A DNA stretch of 64,000 bases from an uncultured Celeribacter sp. GTDB taxonomy: Bacteria; Pseudomonadota; Alphaproteobacteria; Rhodobacterales; Rhodobacteraceae. Below, one piece after another: positions 28,237-37,024 of the stretch (positions within the stretch are counted from its first letter, which is position 1; the number at the start of each line of letters is the position of its first letter). The position numbers and the translations under genes were made by a program. The stretch covers positions 623,501 to 687,500 of the forward strand of contig NZ_OY780935.1 in the NCBI RefSeq assembly GCF_963675965.1, given 5' to 3'. A model generated the notes under the pieces. That model did no database searches and was not told where the DNA came from. It saw only the letters and a program-made list of their open reading frames with translations.

Positions 28237-28962
28237 TTATCGCGCCAGACCGCGACGGGCACGTTTTTCGAACCAACGCAGCCCCATATTGGAGACCAAA
28301 GTCAGCATGAGATAGAGGGCACCTGCGGCGAGAAAGAATAGGAAATATTCGCGCGTCGCCGCCGCCGCTTGTCGCGTCACAAGCGTCAATTCCGAGAACC
28401 CGATCACCGCCAGCAACGCCGTGTCTTTCGTGGCGATCATCCACAGGTTGGCCATCCCCGGAAGCGCATGTGGCGTCATTGCGGGCAATGTCACACGGGT
28501 CAGGACCTTGCGCCCGGACATCCCAAAGGCATGGGCCGCCTCGATCTGGCCGTAAGGCACGGCACGAATAGCCCCCCGGATGACTTCGGTGGAATACCCA
28601 CCCTGCACCAGTCCGATAACGATGATCCCGGCCATCAAGCCGTTGATATCAAACCCTTCATGTCCCATCGCCTGCATCGCCTTATTGGCCAGGTCGGCGC
28701 CGACATAATAGAACAACAACATCAGCACGAGCTCGGGCACGGCGCGGATCAACATCGTGTAAAGCTCTGCCAGATCCCGCACCACACGTCCGCCGTAAAG
28801 CTTGGACACAGCACCAACGATGCCGATCGCAATCCCAAGGGCATACCCCCCTGCCGCAAGCTCGACCGAACGGAGAAAACCGGTCAGAAGCGCCCCACCC
28901 CAACCTGGGGATTCGAGGGCCAGAAGGCTGAGGTCAATACCACCCGCCATAATGAGTTTCAT
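28237..28962 (-). CDS. polar amino-acid ABC transporter permease (HisQ-like)
   Basis: The 241-residue permease has five membrane helices and the EAA loop (YSTEVIRGAIRAVPYGQIEA, then HAFGMSGRKVLTRVTLPA). It is the partner of the downstream permease and the ATPase at 29,861. An attenuator-like hairpin between it and the binding-protein gene probably lowers its expression relative to that gene. Confidence 0.92.
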   Translation of the reverse strand: MKLIMAGGIDLSLLALESPGWGGALLTGFLRSVELAAGGYALGIAIGIVGAVSKLYGGRVVRDLAELYTMLIRAVPELVLMLLFYYVGADLANKAMQAMGHEGFDINGLMAGIIVIGLVQGGYSTEVIRGAIRAVPYGQIEAAHAFGMSGRKVLTRVTLPAMTPHALPGMANLWMIATKDTALLAVIGFSELTLVTRQAAAATREYFLFFLAAGALYLMLTLVSNMGLRWFEKRARRGLAR

Positions 28963-28982
28963 CCTTATTTGGGCAATTAAAA

Positions 28983-29006
28983 GGCCGGGCCGACAAAGGC
29001 CCGGCC
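28983..29006 (-). terminator. attenuating hairpin between binding protein and permease genes
   Basis: GGCCGGGCC and GGCCCGGCC form a perfect 9-bp stem. On the minus strand it is followed by TTTTAATT. Partial termination after a periplasmic-binding-protein gene is the usual way such operons make excess binding protein. Confidence 0.75.
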
Positions 29007-29013
29007 GAGAAGA

Positions 29014-29787
29014 TTATTCGCCGTAGATGTCGAAGGAGAAATAGCCTTCGGACAGCTTTTCGTAGGTCCCGTCGCTGCGAATATCCGTAATCGCGGCGTT
29101 CACCTTATCGAGAAGCTCGGTATCTTCCTGGCGCAGGCCAACACCGACGCCACGGCCAAGGATATCCGGGTCGTTTTCAACGGCACCCACATAATGACAG
29201 CAGGCCACCCCCTCTTCAGAGGTGATGAACGGTTCCATGGCAAGGGTGTCCCCCACAACCGCGTCGAGACGACCGGCCAGAAGGTCCTGAAGTTCTTCGT
29301 CGAGCGTCTGGTAGACCCGCACGTCCGACGCGCTATCGGCCAGATAGGTGCTGACATAGTTCTCCTGGATGGAGCCGGATTGCGCCCCAATGATCAGACC
29401 TTTAACGCCTTCTGCGTCCGGGGTGATGTCGAGGTTTTTCAGTGCGACGATACCGGTCGGCGTGTCATAGTATTTCTGCGAAAACGCGATTTGTTTTGCA
29501 CGCTCTGGCGTGATGCTCATCGAACCGATGATCATGTCGATCTTGCCGGTGTTGAGCGCCGGGATGATGCCTTCCCAAGCGACCGGGGCCACGACACATT
29601 CGGCCTCGATACGGTCACAGAGTTCGTTCATGAAGTCGATTTCCCAACCACTCCAGTTGCCATCTGCATCCGGCGTGTAGAACGGCGGATAAGGTTCGGC
29701 GGAGATGCCTACTTTATAGGTTTCCGCAAGTGCCGGAGCGGCAACCCCCGCAGCAATGGTGAGTGAAAGCGCAATTTTCTTGATCAT
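29014..29787 (-). CDS. periplasmic amino-acid-binding protein
   Basis: The 257-residue protein has a clear signal peptide (IKKIALSLTIAAGVAAPALA). Family 3 solute-binding signatures follow: YKVGISAEPYPPFYTPDADG, GWEIDFMNELCDRIEAECVV and DMIIGSMSITPERAKQIAFS. It captures a polar or cationic amino acid or opine-like compound in the periplasm for the adjoining permeases. The exact ligand cannot be read. Confidence 0.92.
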   Translation of the reverse strand: MIKKIALSLTIAAGVAAPALAETYKVGISAEPYPPFYTPDADGNWSGWEIDFMNELCDRIEAECVVAPVAWEGIIPALNTGKIDMIIGSMSITPERAKQIAFSQKYYDTPTGIVALKNLDITPDAEGVKGLIIGAQSGSIQENYVSTYLADSASDVRVYQTLDEELQDLLAGRLDAVVGDTLAMEPFITSEEGVACCHYVGAVENDPDILGRGVGVGLRQEDTELLDKVNAAITDIRSDGTYEKLSEGYFSFDIYGE

Positions 29788-29860
29788 GGACTGTCCTCTG
29801 TTGGTTTGGGGGCAAGCCCCACTTTGGAGATTCCGGCCTCACGACCGAAGGAAGTGCCGG

Positions 29861-30625
29861 TCAAGCGACCGAGCGGATGAACTGTTGAAGATGGGGGGAT
29901 TTGGGATTCTCAAAGATCTGTTCAGGCGAGCCTTGTTCTTCGATACGGCCATCGCGCAGATAGACCACATGGGTCGCAACATCGCGGGCAAAGGCCATTT
30001 CATGCGTGACCAAGATCATCGTGCGCTTTTCCTGCGCCAGATCGCGAATGACGGACAGCACTTCGCCGACAAGTTCCGGGTCGAGCGCCGATGTCGGTTC
30101 ATCAAAGAGCATCGCATGGGGTTCGACCGCAAGAACCCGCGCAATCGCGGCGCGTTGCTGTTGACCACCGGAAAGCTGCGCAGGCCATGCGTTGAGCTTT
30201 TCGCCAAGCCCAACACGTTCGAGACATGAAATCGCACGCGCTTCGGCCTCTTCATGGGACACCCCTAGCACATGAACGGGCACTTCAGTCACATTGCCCA
30301 ACACCGTTCGGTGCGGCCAAAGATTGAAAGATTGAAACACCATGCCAAGCTGCGCGCGAATACGCTGAACCTGACGGGCATCGACAGGCTCCATCTCACC
30401 CTCGCGGTTCTGACGCATATTATAGGCCTCGCCGCGGATTTTGATATGTCCCGACGTCGGAATTTCCAAGAGATTGATACAGCGCAGCATCGTGGACTTA
30501 CCGGAGCCAGAGCCACCAATCACCGCGACTACATCGCCCGCATGCGCCTTCAAGGACACACCTTTGAGCACTTCAAGATCCCCGAACTTTTTGTGCAGAT
30601 CTTCAATTTGAATCGTTGGCGTCAT
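29861..30625 (-). CDS. polar amino-acid ABC transporter ATP-binding protein
   Basis: From ATG 30,625 the product is 254 residues. It shows Walker A GGSGSGKST, signature LSGGQQQR and Walker B AMLFDEPTSALDPE, and ends in SPHLQQFIRS as in HisP/GlnQ-type subunits. It energises the importer formed by the next three genes. It heads the ABC operon. A longer frame to 30,685 is open but reaches toward the operator region. Confidence 0.93.
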   Translation of the reverse strand: MTPTIQIEDLHKKFGDLEVLKGVSLKAHAGDVVAVIGGSGSGKSTMLRCINLLEIPTSGHIKIRGEAYNMRQNREGEMEPVDARQVQRIRAQLGMVFQSFNLWPHRTVLGNVTEVPVHVLGVSHEEAEARAISCLERVGLGEKLNAWPAQLSGGQQQRAAIARVLAVEPHAMLFDEPTSALDPELVGEVLSVIRDLAQEKRTMILVTHEMAFARDVATHVVYLRDGRIEEQGSPEQIFENPKSPHLQQFIRSVA

Positions 30626-30693
30626 GGTCTTCTCAGATCCCTGTTCAATGTGCGCTACCGTGTCGCTGTCAGCTATCTCTTGCATTTCTTTTC

Positions 30694-30718
30694 TTACTAT
30701 ACGACTGTGTAACAGTAG
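30694..30718. promoter_or_regulatory. candidate operator O2 (BetI/TetR-like)
   Basis: TTACTATACGACTGTGTAAC followed by AGTAG resembles the site at 25,525-25,549 position by position (18 of 25). It lies upstream of the leftward ABC operon and the rightward regulator operon, where a repressor of both would bind. Confidence 0.65.
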
Positions 30719-30897
30719 CCGGTGAAAAATGGAAACCGGCTAGGTCAAAAAACGGGTCCCCCTCAGCGCAGGTAGCACAGCATGCTTAATTTTAAGGCAC
30801 TTGCAACACGACACGACGCATTCCGGCGCAGTTTTTGCGTTTTCCCGCCCTTTCACCGAGACTTATTCACGGTGACAGCAACGGAATGGAACCCCGC

Positions 30898-31557
30898 ATG
30901 ACCCGCAAACCCTTTCAACGTCTCTCGGAAGACACCCGCCGTCTGGATCTTTTGCAGGCGACCCTCGATTGTATCGGCGACGACGGTCTGAATGGCGCGA
31001 GTGCGCGCAAGATCGCGGAACGCGCGGGCGTCACCGCCGGTTTGATCCGGCACCATTTCGGCTCGAAGGACGAAATGGTCCGCCAAGCCTACGGGCATCT
31101 AATGAACCAGTTGACCGGACGCGCCGAAGAGGTGGCCCATACGCAAGCTACCACACCGGAACAGTCGCTCGCGAGCTTCATCGCCGCCAACGTGACCCAG
31201 CCGAACCTGTCGGCGCGCAAAGTATCGCTTTGGGCCACCTTTATCGGGCGCGTAGAATATGAGCCGGGCTATTCGCAAATTCATCGCGACAGCTATCGCG
31301 AATTTCTCGACATTCTAGCCGGCCTCATTCACCCCGTGCGCAGCGTCCATGAGTTGTCCGATGCCCCGGCCATCTGTCACAGTCTGGCCATCGCCTTAAA
31401 CGGATTGATCGACGGTCTCTGGGTCGAGGGATCTCTGGGCCACGGCCTCTATGACGCTGATCGCCTCCCCCACATCGCTTTACAAGCCGCAGAGGGCATC
31501 CTCGGGCTTCCTGAAACCACACTCATGCAACATCTCCCCTCTGCCAGCGGGGATTAG
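30898..31557 (+). CDS. BetI-like TetR family regulator
   Basis: From ATG 30,898 the product is 219 residues. The helix-turn-helix is LDLLQATLDCIGDDGLNGAS, then KIAERAGVTAGLIRHHFGSK, closely BetI-like, and the C-terminal domain (BetI_C/TetR_C_6 type) includes SLWATFIGRVE. It is divergent from the ABC operon and heads the operon with the aminotransferase and FAD enzyme. It is the probable repressor acting at the two matching operator candidates. The inducer is likely the imported compound or a derivative. Confidence 0.88.
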   Translation: MTRKPFQRLSEDTRRLDLLQATLDCIGDDGLNGASARKIAERAGVTAGLIRHHFGSKDEMVRQAYGHLMNQLTGRAEEVAHTQATTPEQSLASFIAANVTQPNLSARKVSLWATFIGRVEYEPGYSQIHRDSYREFLDILAGLIHPVRSVHELSDAPAICHSLAIALNGLIDGLWVEGSLGHGLYDADRLPHIALQAAEGILGLPETTLMQHLPSASGD

Positions 31558-31581
31558 ATCGCAGAACCGAAAGGATACGCC

Positions 31582-32772
31582 ATGCGCTACGCGTCTGTGA
31601 CAGACCGACTTTATGACCTCGGCAGCGACAAATGGGCCGTGCATTACGCCGCCCGCGACCGCGCCGCTGACGGCCAAGAGATTATCGAGCTGACCATCGG
31701 TGAGCCGGACATCACCACCGATCCGGCGCTTGTTGAAGAATGCGTCACCGCACTTCGCGCAGGCCGCACGCGCTATTCCAACGGACGCGGCGAGCCGGAG
31801 CTGATTGACGCGTTGATCGACGTCTATCGCCCGCGCCTGCCCGAGATCACAGCCGAGAACATCCTGTGTTTCCCCGGCACGCAAACGGCACTTTACGCGG
31901 TGATGACCGCGCTCACCGATCAGGGTGACGGCGTTTTGATAGGGGATCCCTATTATGCGACCTATGAGGGCGTCGTGCGCTCAAGTGGTGCCGTGGTGCA
32001 GCCGGTGCCGCTTAAGATGGAGCATGGCTTTGTCATGCAGCCCACTGATCTCGCCGCTGCCATCACGCCAGAAAGCCGCGTCCTCCTACTCAACACGCCA
32101 CACAACCCGACCGGCGCGCTTTTGGATCTCGACACGCTGCGCGCATTGGGCACGCTCGCCATCGCCCATGATCTCTGGATCATCTGTGACGAAGTGTATG
32201 AGGAGCTGATTTTCGAGGGAGAATTTGCATCCCCGCTGGAAATCGACGTCCTGCGTGAGCGCACCATCGTGGTGTCCTCGATCTCCAAAAGCCACGCCGC
32301 GACAGGGTTCCGCAGCGGCTGGTCGATCGGACCGAAAGAATTCTCCCGCCGTTTGCTACCAATCTCCGAGACGATGCTGTTTGGCAACCAACCCTTTATC
32401 GCCGATATGACCACCGCCGCGCTGCGCGGCAATTACCCGACCGGCGCGCTTCTGCGCGAGGCCCTGGGGCGACGCGCGCGTATGGTCACGGAGCTGTGCC
32501 AGAACCTGCCGGGGCTGTCCTGCACCATGCCGTCGGGGGGCATGTTCGCGATGATCGACGTGTCGGACACCAGCCTTGATGGCGATGCTTTCGCTTGGCG
32601 TCTGCTCGATGAACAAAACGTCGCGGTCATGCCCGGCTCGGCCTTCGGCACCGAAGGGAAAAACCTGATCCGCGTGGCGCTGACCGTGCCGGATGCGGAC
32701 CTCAAAGATGCTGTGCAGCGCATGGGCAAACTGAGCGCCAGCCTTATGCAGGCCGAAGAACCCGTCGCATGA
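31582..32772 (+). CDS. class I/II pyridoxal-phosphate aminotransferase
   Basis: The 396-residue fold-type I aminotransferase has LLLNTPHNPTGALLDL, the cofactor aspartate in WIICDEVYEEL, and the Schiff-base lysine in SSISKSHAATGFRSGW. It is of AspC/aromatic aminotransferase type. It probably converts the imported amino compound to a 2-oxoacid. It starts 25 bp after the regulator and overlaps the next gene by 4 bp, so translation is coupled. Confidence 0.9.
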   Translation: MRYASVTDRLYDLGSDKWAVHYAARDRAADGQEIIELTIGEPDITTDPALVEECVTALRAGRTRYSNGRGEPELIDALIDVYRPRLPEITAENILCFPGTQTALYAVMTALTDQGDGVLIGDPYYATYEGVVRSSGAVVQPVPLKMEHGFVMQPTDLAAAITPESRVLLLNTPHNPTGALLDLDTLRALGTLAIAHDLWIICDEVYEELIFEGEFASPLEIDVLRERTIVVSSISKSHAATGFRSGWSIGPKEFSRRLLPISETMLFGNQPFIADMTTAALRGNYPTGALLREALGRRARMVTELCQNLPGLSCTMPSGGMFAMIDVSDTSLDGDAFAWRLLDEQNVAVMPGSAFGTEGKNLIRVALTVPDADLKDAVQRMGKLSASLMQAEEPVA

Positions 32773-34115
32773 TCGCCTTTCCCGTCTCGATCTCGCAACC
32801 CATCGCCCACCCCGGCCCCGCACCAGAAGCCTGTGACGTTGTCGTCGTGGGCGGCGGGGTCATTGGCGTCACGACCGCGATTTTCCTGCGCCGCAAAGGG
32901 CTTGCCGTCACGCTTTTGGAAAAGGGCCGGATCGCGGGCGAACAATCCTCGCGCAACTGGGGCTGGATCCGGCAACAGGGCCGCGACCCAGATGAATTGC
33001 CCATCGCGACCGAGGCGGTGGCGCTTTGGAAACAGCTCGCGCGCGACTGCGGCGAGGACATCGGACTTGCGCCGGGCGGCACCACTTATATCGCACGCAG
33101 CGAAAAAGAGATGGCGGAATATGCCGACTGGTGCAGCATCGCCAAGGCCCATGGTGTCGACACCCGGCTGTTGAGCGCCGCCGAGACCGATGCCTTGTTT
33201 CCCGACATGTCACGCCGTCCGCTCGGCGCGATGCAAACGCCGTCCGATATGCGCGGCGAACCGTGGAAAGCGGTGCCAGCCCTCGCACGTATGGCCGAGC
33301 GCGAAGGCGTCGTGATTGTCGAGGGCTGTGCCGTGCGTGGCCTCGACATCGCGGGCGGGCGCATGGCGGGGGTGATCACCGAACAGGGCCGCATTCGGGC
33401 ACCCGAAGTTCTGGTGGCGGGCGGTGCATGGTCCTCGCTGTTGTTGCGCCAGTCCGGCGTTTCCATTCCCCAACTCACCGTGCGCGGCACTGTGACCGCG
33501 ACCGAAGCTCTGCCTGAGATCCATTCCGGCGCAGCCACCGATGAGCGCATTGCCTTTCGGCGGCGTCAGGACGGCGGCTATACCCTTGGCCCCGCGGGTT
33601 TTCATGAGGTATTTCTGGGGCGTGACCTGTTCCGGCACCTGCCGAAATACATGCCCGCGTTTTTCGAGGATCCCTTCGGCTCCGCGATCCGCCCCGCCGC
33701 GCCCAAGGGCTTTCCCGACGCCTGGACCACGCCGCACCGTTTTAGCCCCGACAAGATCACGCCCTTTGAGACCATGCGCATGATCAACCCAGCCCCGAGC
33801 CGTAAGGCGCTCAAGGCGATGCAACGCAATTTCTCCGCTCTTTTTCCAGAACTGGGCGAAGTCAAACTGCGCGCCGCCTGGGCAGGCATGATCGACGCCA
33901 TGCCCGATGTGGTGCCCATCGTCGGCCGCTGTGACCAGATCGCGGGTCTGACCATCGGCACCGGCATGTCGGCGCATGGTTTCGGTATCGGACCGGGCTT
34001 TGGTCGCATTCTGGCGGATCTGATCAAAGGCGATCCGGTTGGTCATGACATCCGCCGCTTCCGCTTTACCCGGTTCTCCGACGATAGTGAAATCCGTCCT
34101 GGACCAGCCCTTTAA
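32769..34115 (+). CDS. FAD-dependent oxidoreductase (DAO/DadA family)
   Basis: The 448-residue flavoenzyme has an N-terminal dinucleotide-binding motif VVVVGGGVIGVTTAIFLRRK ending in a Glu, and GSSRNWGW-like sequence (EQSSRNWGWIRQQGRD). Its C-terminal FAD-contact region is GLTIGTGMSAHGFGIGPGFG. DAO-family enzymes oxidise D-amino acids, N-methyl amino acids or opines to oxoacids. Coupling to the aminotransferase and ABC importer points to catabolism of an amino-acid derivative. Confidence 0.9.
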   Translation: MIAFPVSISQPIAHPGPAPEACDVVVVGGGVIGVTTAIFLRRKGLAVTLLEKGRIAGEQSSRNWGWIRQQGRDPDELPIATEAVALWKQLARDCGEDIGLAPGGTTYIARSEKEMAEYADWCSIAKAHGVDTRLLSAAETDALFPDMSRRPLGAMQTPSDMRGEPWKAVPALARMAEREGVVIVEGCAVRGLDIAGGRMAGVITEQGRIRAPEVLVAGGAWSSLLLRQSGVSIPQLTVRGTVTATEALPEIHSGAATDERIAFRRRQDGGYTLGPAGFHEVFLGRDLFRHLPKYMPAFFEDPFGSAIRPAAPKGFPDAWTTPHRFSPDKITPFETMRMINPAPSRKALKAMQRNFSALFPELGEVKLRAAWAGMIDAMPDVVPIVGRCDQIAGLTIGTGMSAHGFGIGPGFGRILADLIKGDPVGHDIRRFRFTRFSDDSEIRPGPAL

Positions 34116-34713
34116 CTCTTATGAAAGTGCAGGCATGTGTGGACGGCTCCATTTATACAAGAGTTAATCTGAGCTGACAGCGATCGTTGCGGAGAGCGGG
34201 CGTGTGTCCGGCCTGTTGTCGCGGGACATTGGACCGCTGGCCCTGATGAAGTCCGCGGGCCCGGTCCCAATCAGATGAGAGAGCTTATGAGTCTTGGCAG
34301 CACCTCGGGGTGTCCTGGCAGCGATTCCGTTCGATCATCATCACTCGTCTTTGCCCTTGAAACTCGTTTTGACGCCGTTATGCGCTGCTTGTTTTGCTCC
34401 TTCGGTTAGTTGGTCGGGGCGACCTAGTAGTAAAGTGGTCCTAGTTTTCTGGACAGCTTGGCAACTTTTCTAAGGTGTATCCGTTTTAAGCTTCACTTCG
34501 TTGCCCTTCGAATCATCCTGCAAAAAGTTGCGAAGGGCAGCAGCGGATATGTGCCCCCCTTCCGCCGAACGACAGCTCTGGGCCGCGAGCGTCTTGCAGC
34601 ACCGCCGTGCCGGTCATGCGGCGCGCCGCAGCGCCGCATGACCGCTTTGAGCCCAACGGGGGCGAGGCGCGGCCCGTCACGCTCCAGTCTCGCAACATAG
34701 ATCGGCCAGCAAA
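34116..34713. other. gap without a gene, containing a long hairpin
   Basis: No supported gene. At 34,611-34,644 a perfect 13-bp inverted repeat (CGGTCATGCGGCG / CGCCGCATGACCG, 8-base loop) is followed by ACCGCTTTGAGCCC. That text recalls the degenerate intergenic repeats further right. Around 34,431-34,462 the text GTGGTCCTAGTTTTCTGGAC resembles an IS3-type end, but no transposase accompanies it. Confidence 0.5.
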
Positions 34714-34742
34714 ATGACGCGCCGAGGGAGCCGGCGCGTCAT
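34714..34742 (-). terminator. intrinsic terminator of the SDR gene
   Basis: ATGACGCGCC and GGCGCGTCAT form a perfect 10-bp stem 9 bp beyond the SDR stop codon, followed on the minus strand by TTTTGC. Confidence 0.7.
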
Positions 34743-34751
34743 GCAGGGTGA

Positions 34752-35507
34752 TCAGATCGTCTGGCCGCCCGACACCTCAATGCGCTGTGCAGTCACCCAG
34801 CGATTATCGTCCCGCAGAAGGCTGGCGATCATCGGACCGATGTCGTCCGGCAGCCCGACGCGGCCGAGCGCCGTCATCCCCGCGAACTGAGCGTTCACCT
34901 CGGGGTTGTCGCGGACCAGTCCGCCGCCGAAATCCGTCTCGATGGCGCCCGGCGCAACCGTGTTTGCCGCGATGCCCCGCGCTCCGAATTCCCGCGCCAT
35001 GTAAACCGTGAGCATCTCGACCGCCGCCTTTGCCGCCGAATAGGCCGCGAAGCCGGGGAAGGAGATCCGCGTCAGGCCGGACGAAAAATTCACGATCCGC
35101 CCCCCGTCGGCCAGGAGCGGCAGAAGGGCTTGAGCGAGGAAGAAGACGCCCTTCACATGGACTGCGAACAGGCGATCGAACTGCGCTTCGGTGGTCTCCT
35201 CGATCAGGGCGAATTCGCCATGCCCGGCATTGTTGACGAGATGATCGAAGCTGTCGCGGCCCCAAGTGTTGCGCAAATCCGAGCGCAGGCTTTCGACGAA
35301 GGCCGGAAAACTTGCGGTGTCGGCAACGTCGAGGGGCAGCGCCACGGCCTGGCGCCCCATCTCGCGGATGAGGGTCACGACCTCCTGTGCTTGCTCGGCG
35401 TTCGACCGATAGGTGACGATGACGTCGCCGCCGCTTTTGGCGATGGCGAGAGCGGTGTTGCGACCGAGGCCGCGATTGGCGCCGGTGACGAGAGCGATCT
35501 TGCTCAT
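34752..35507 (-). CDS. short-chain dehydrogenase/reductase (SDR)
   Basis: The 251-residue classical SDR has the cofactor motif TGANRGLGRNTALAIA, NNAGHGE, and the catalytic Ser (NFSSGLTRIS) with YSAAK. These enzymes oxidise or reduce alcohols and ketones with NAD(P). It is divergent from an AraC-type regulator with 140 bp between, a pairing that suggests substrate-dependent induction. Substrate unknown. Confidence 0.92.
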   Translation of the reverse strand: MSKIALVTGANRGLGRNTALAIAKSGGDVIVTYRSNAEQAQEVVTLIREMGRQAVALPLDVADTASFPAFVESLRSDLRNTWGRDSFDHLVNNAGHGEFALIEETTEAQFDRLFAVHVKGVFFLAQALLPLLADGGRIVNFSSGLTRISFPGFAAYSAAKAAVEMLTVYMAREFGARGIAANTVAPGAIETDFGGGLVRDNPEVNAQFAGMTALGRVGLPDDIGPMIASLLRDDNRWVTAQRIEVSGGQTI

Positions 35508-35647
35508 GGGAGTGTCCTTTCAGGGTGTCATGGTGTCACTCTGAAATAAAAGTGCGCCGGCGCTTGTAGTTGCCTGAACCTCGCCAAGACTTGCCTGTTT
35601 CCATTATTCCCTTCCCCGACAGGCCAATCCAGAACATAAGATATTGC

Positions 35648-36550
35648 ATGACCATTGCCCAAAGCAGTTCGCCCCTTGCTCAGTTGCTCGTCCATTGCCG
35701 CCGGTTCGCCGACGCCAATGCCGGGCCCGACGGTTCGGCGCCGACTCCGGCCCGGGGCCTGTCCGTAGTGCGTGCCCTGCACCCGGGAGAGCTGATGGTT
35801 GCCGTCCAGAAGCCCGTGATCGCCATGCTGCTGCAGGGAAGGAAGCGTGTGACGACGCTGGGCGCGAGCTTCGAATATGCGCCGGGGGAGGCGATGGTCA
35901 TCGCGGCGGATATCCCGACAGTCAGCCGGATCGCCCACGCCAGCATCGCGGAACCCTACTACGCGCTCGTGCTCGAACTCGACCCCGCGATCCTGCGAGC
36001 ATTGCGCCCGGCCGTCTCCGTGCGGCCGGGTAAAGCGCCGCCCGTGAGGGTGGAGCCGATTGACACAGAGGTCATCGATGCCTCCCTTCGACTTGCGCGC
36101 CTGCTGGATCGGCCCGAGGCCCTCTCGGTCCTTGCCGACGGCCTGCTGCGCGAGCTGCATTACTGGCTTCTCATGGGGGTTCACGGCCCCGCCATCGCTG
36201 CGCTGGGGGTGCCGGACAGCCACGCGGGACGGATCGCGCGCGCGGTCGATATCCTGCGGCGGGAGTACGCCCGTCCGATCAGGGTCGAAGAACTCGCGGA
36301 GGCCGCCGCAATGAGTGAGCCCGCGTTCCACAAGCACTTCCGCGCCATCACGACCCTGTCGCCTCTCCAGTTCCAGAAGCAGCTTCGCCTGATTGAAGCG
36401 AGGCGGCTCATGCTGGCAGAGGGTGCGAAGATCGCGCAGGCAGCCCACACGGTCGGTTACGCTAGCGTGACGCAGTTCACTCGGGAATACGGCCGTCTTT
36501 TCGATGCACCTCCTGGGAGGGACATACGCATCGCGAATGCCGTCGCCTGA
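35648..36550 (+). CDS. AraC family transcriptional regulator
   Basis: From ATG 35,648 the product is 300 residues. An AraC_N/cupin-like sensor domain (VQKPVIAMLLQGRKRVTTLG, YAPGEAMVIAADIP) precedes two C-terminal helix-turn-helix units: RVEELAEAAAMSEPAFHKHF and AQAAHTVGYASVTQFTREYG. It probably controls the divergent SDR gene. The frame is open from 35,570, but the ATG at 35,648 fits family length. Confidence 0.9.
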   Translation: MTIAQSSSPLAQLLVHCRRFADANAGPDGSAPTPARGLSVVRALHPGELMVAVQKPVIAMLLQGRKRVTTLGASFEYAPGEAMVIAADIPTVSRIAHASIAEPYYALVLELDPAILRALRPAVSVRPGKAPPVRVEPIDTEVIDASLRLARLLDRPEALSVLADGLLRELHYWLLMGVHGPAIAALGVPDSHAGRIARAVDILRREYARPIRVEELAEAAAMSEPAFHKHFRAITTLSPLQFQKQLRLIEARRLMLAEGAKIAQAAHTVGYASVTQFTREYGRLFDAPPGRDIRIANAVA

Positions 36551-37024
36551 TTGCTCGGGATGCACTTCTGCGGATAGACCAGCGTCAGCTCCGTCCGCAC
36601 AGCGGACCTCAGGGCATTGGACGATGCTGCGCAGAGCCTTAAAGGTCCGCTACTGTGACGTCGCGCTGCGGCGATGGCCATCCTGGCGAATGACGGCTTC
36701 GGGCCGAACGCGACTGGCGCACCCATACTGCAACTGGGAACTCACTCAAGATCGAAGCGGTCAGTTTGGTCTCAAAACAGACCTGCAGCTTCGCGGAAAA
36801 CCGCGAGTTCACACTGGTAGTGCAGTTCGCTGCGAACGGCCCAAAGCCGCCGTTCGGTCCCTGGCCGATCGCCGCGGTGCAGCTCACCAGAACCGGCCAT
36901 TCGTCCATCGCGCAGCATTTTCGGAAGATGAAGGTCGGCAGGGCGGACGAAGCTGCCGTTCGCCTTTTGGTTAATTATCAGAATCACGTTGGCAACTCGA
37001 TGGATTTTCTGCCACCATGCTGCA
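36551..37024. repeat. degenerate GC-rich repeat-like intergenic DNA
   Basis: No gene is supported. The text contains scattered words shared with other gaps up to 43 kb: TTTGGTCTCAAAACAGACCT near 36,770, and GAAGCTGCCGTTCG at 36,949-36,962, which recurs exactly at 40,709-40,722. It looks like decayed repeated DNA. Confidence 0.45.

Noticed and set aside
34431..34465. IS3-type end near GTGGTCCTAGTTTTCTGGAC
   Set aside because: There is no second end or transposase fragment, so it is noted only in the gap entry.
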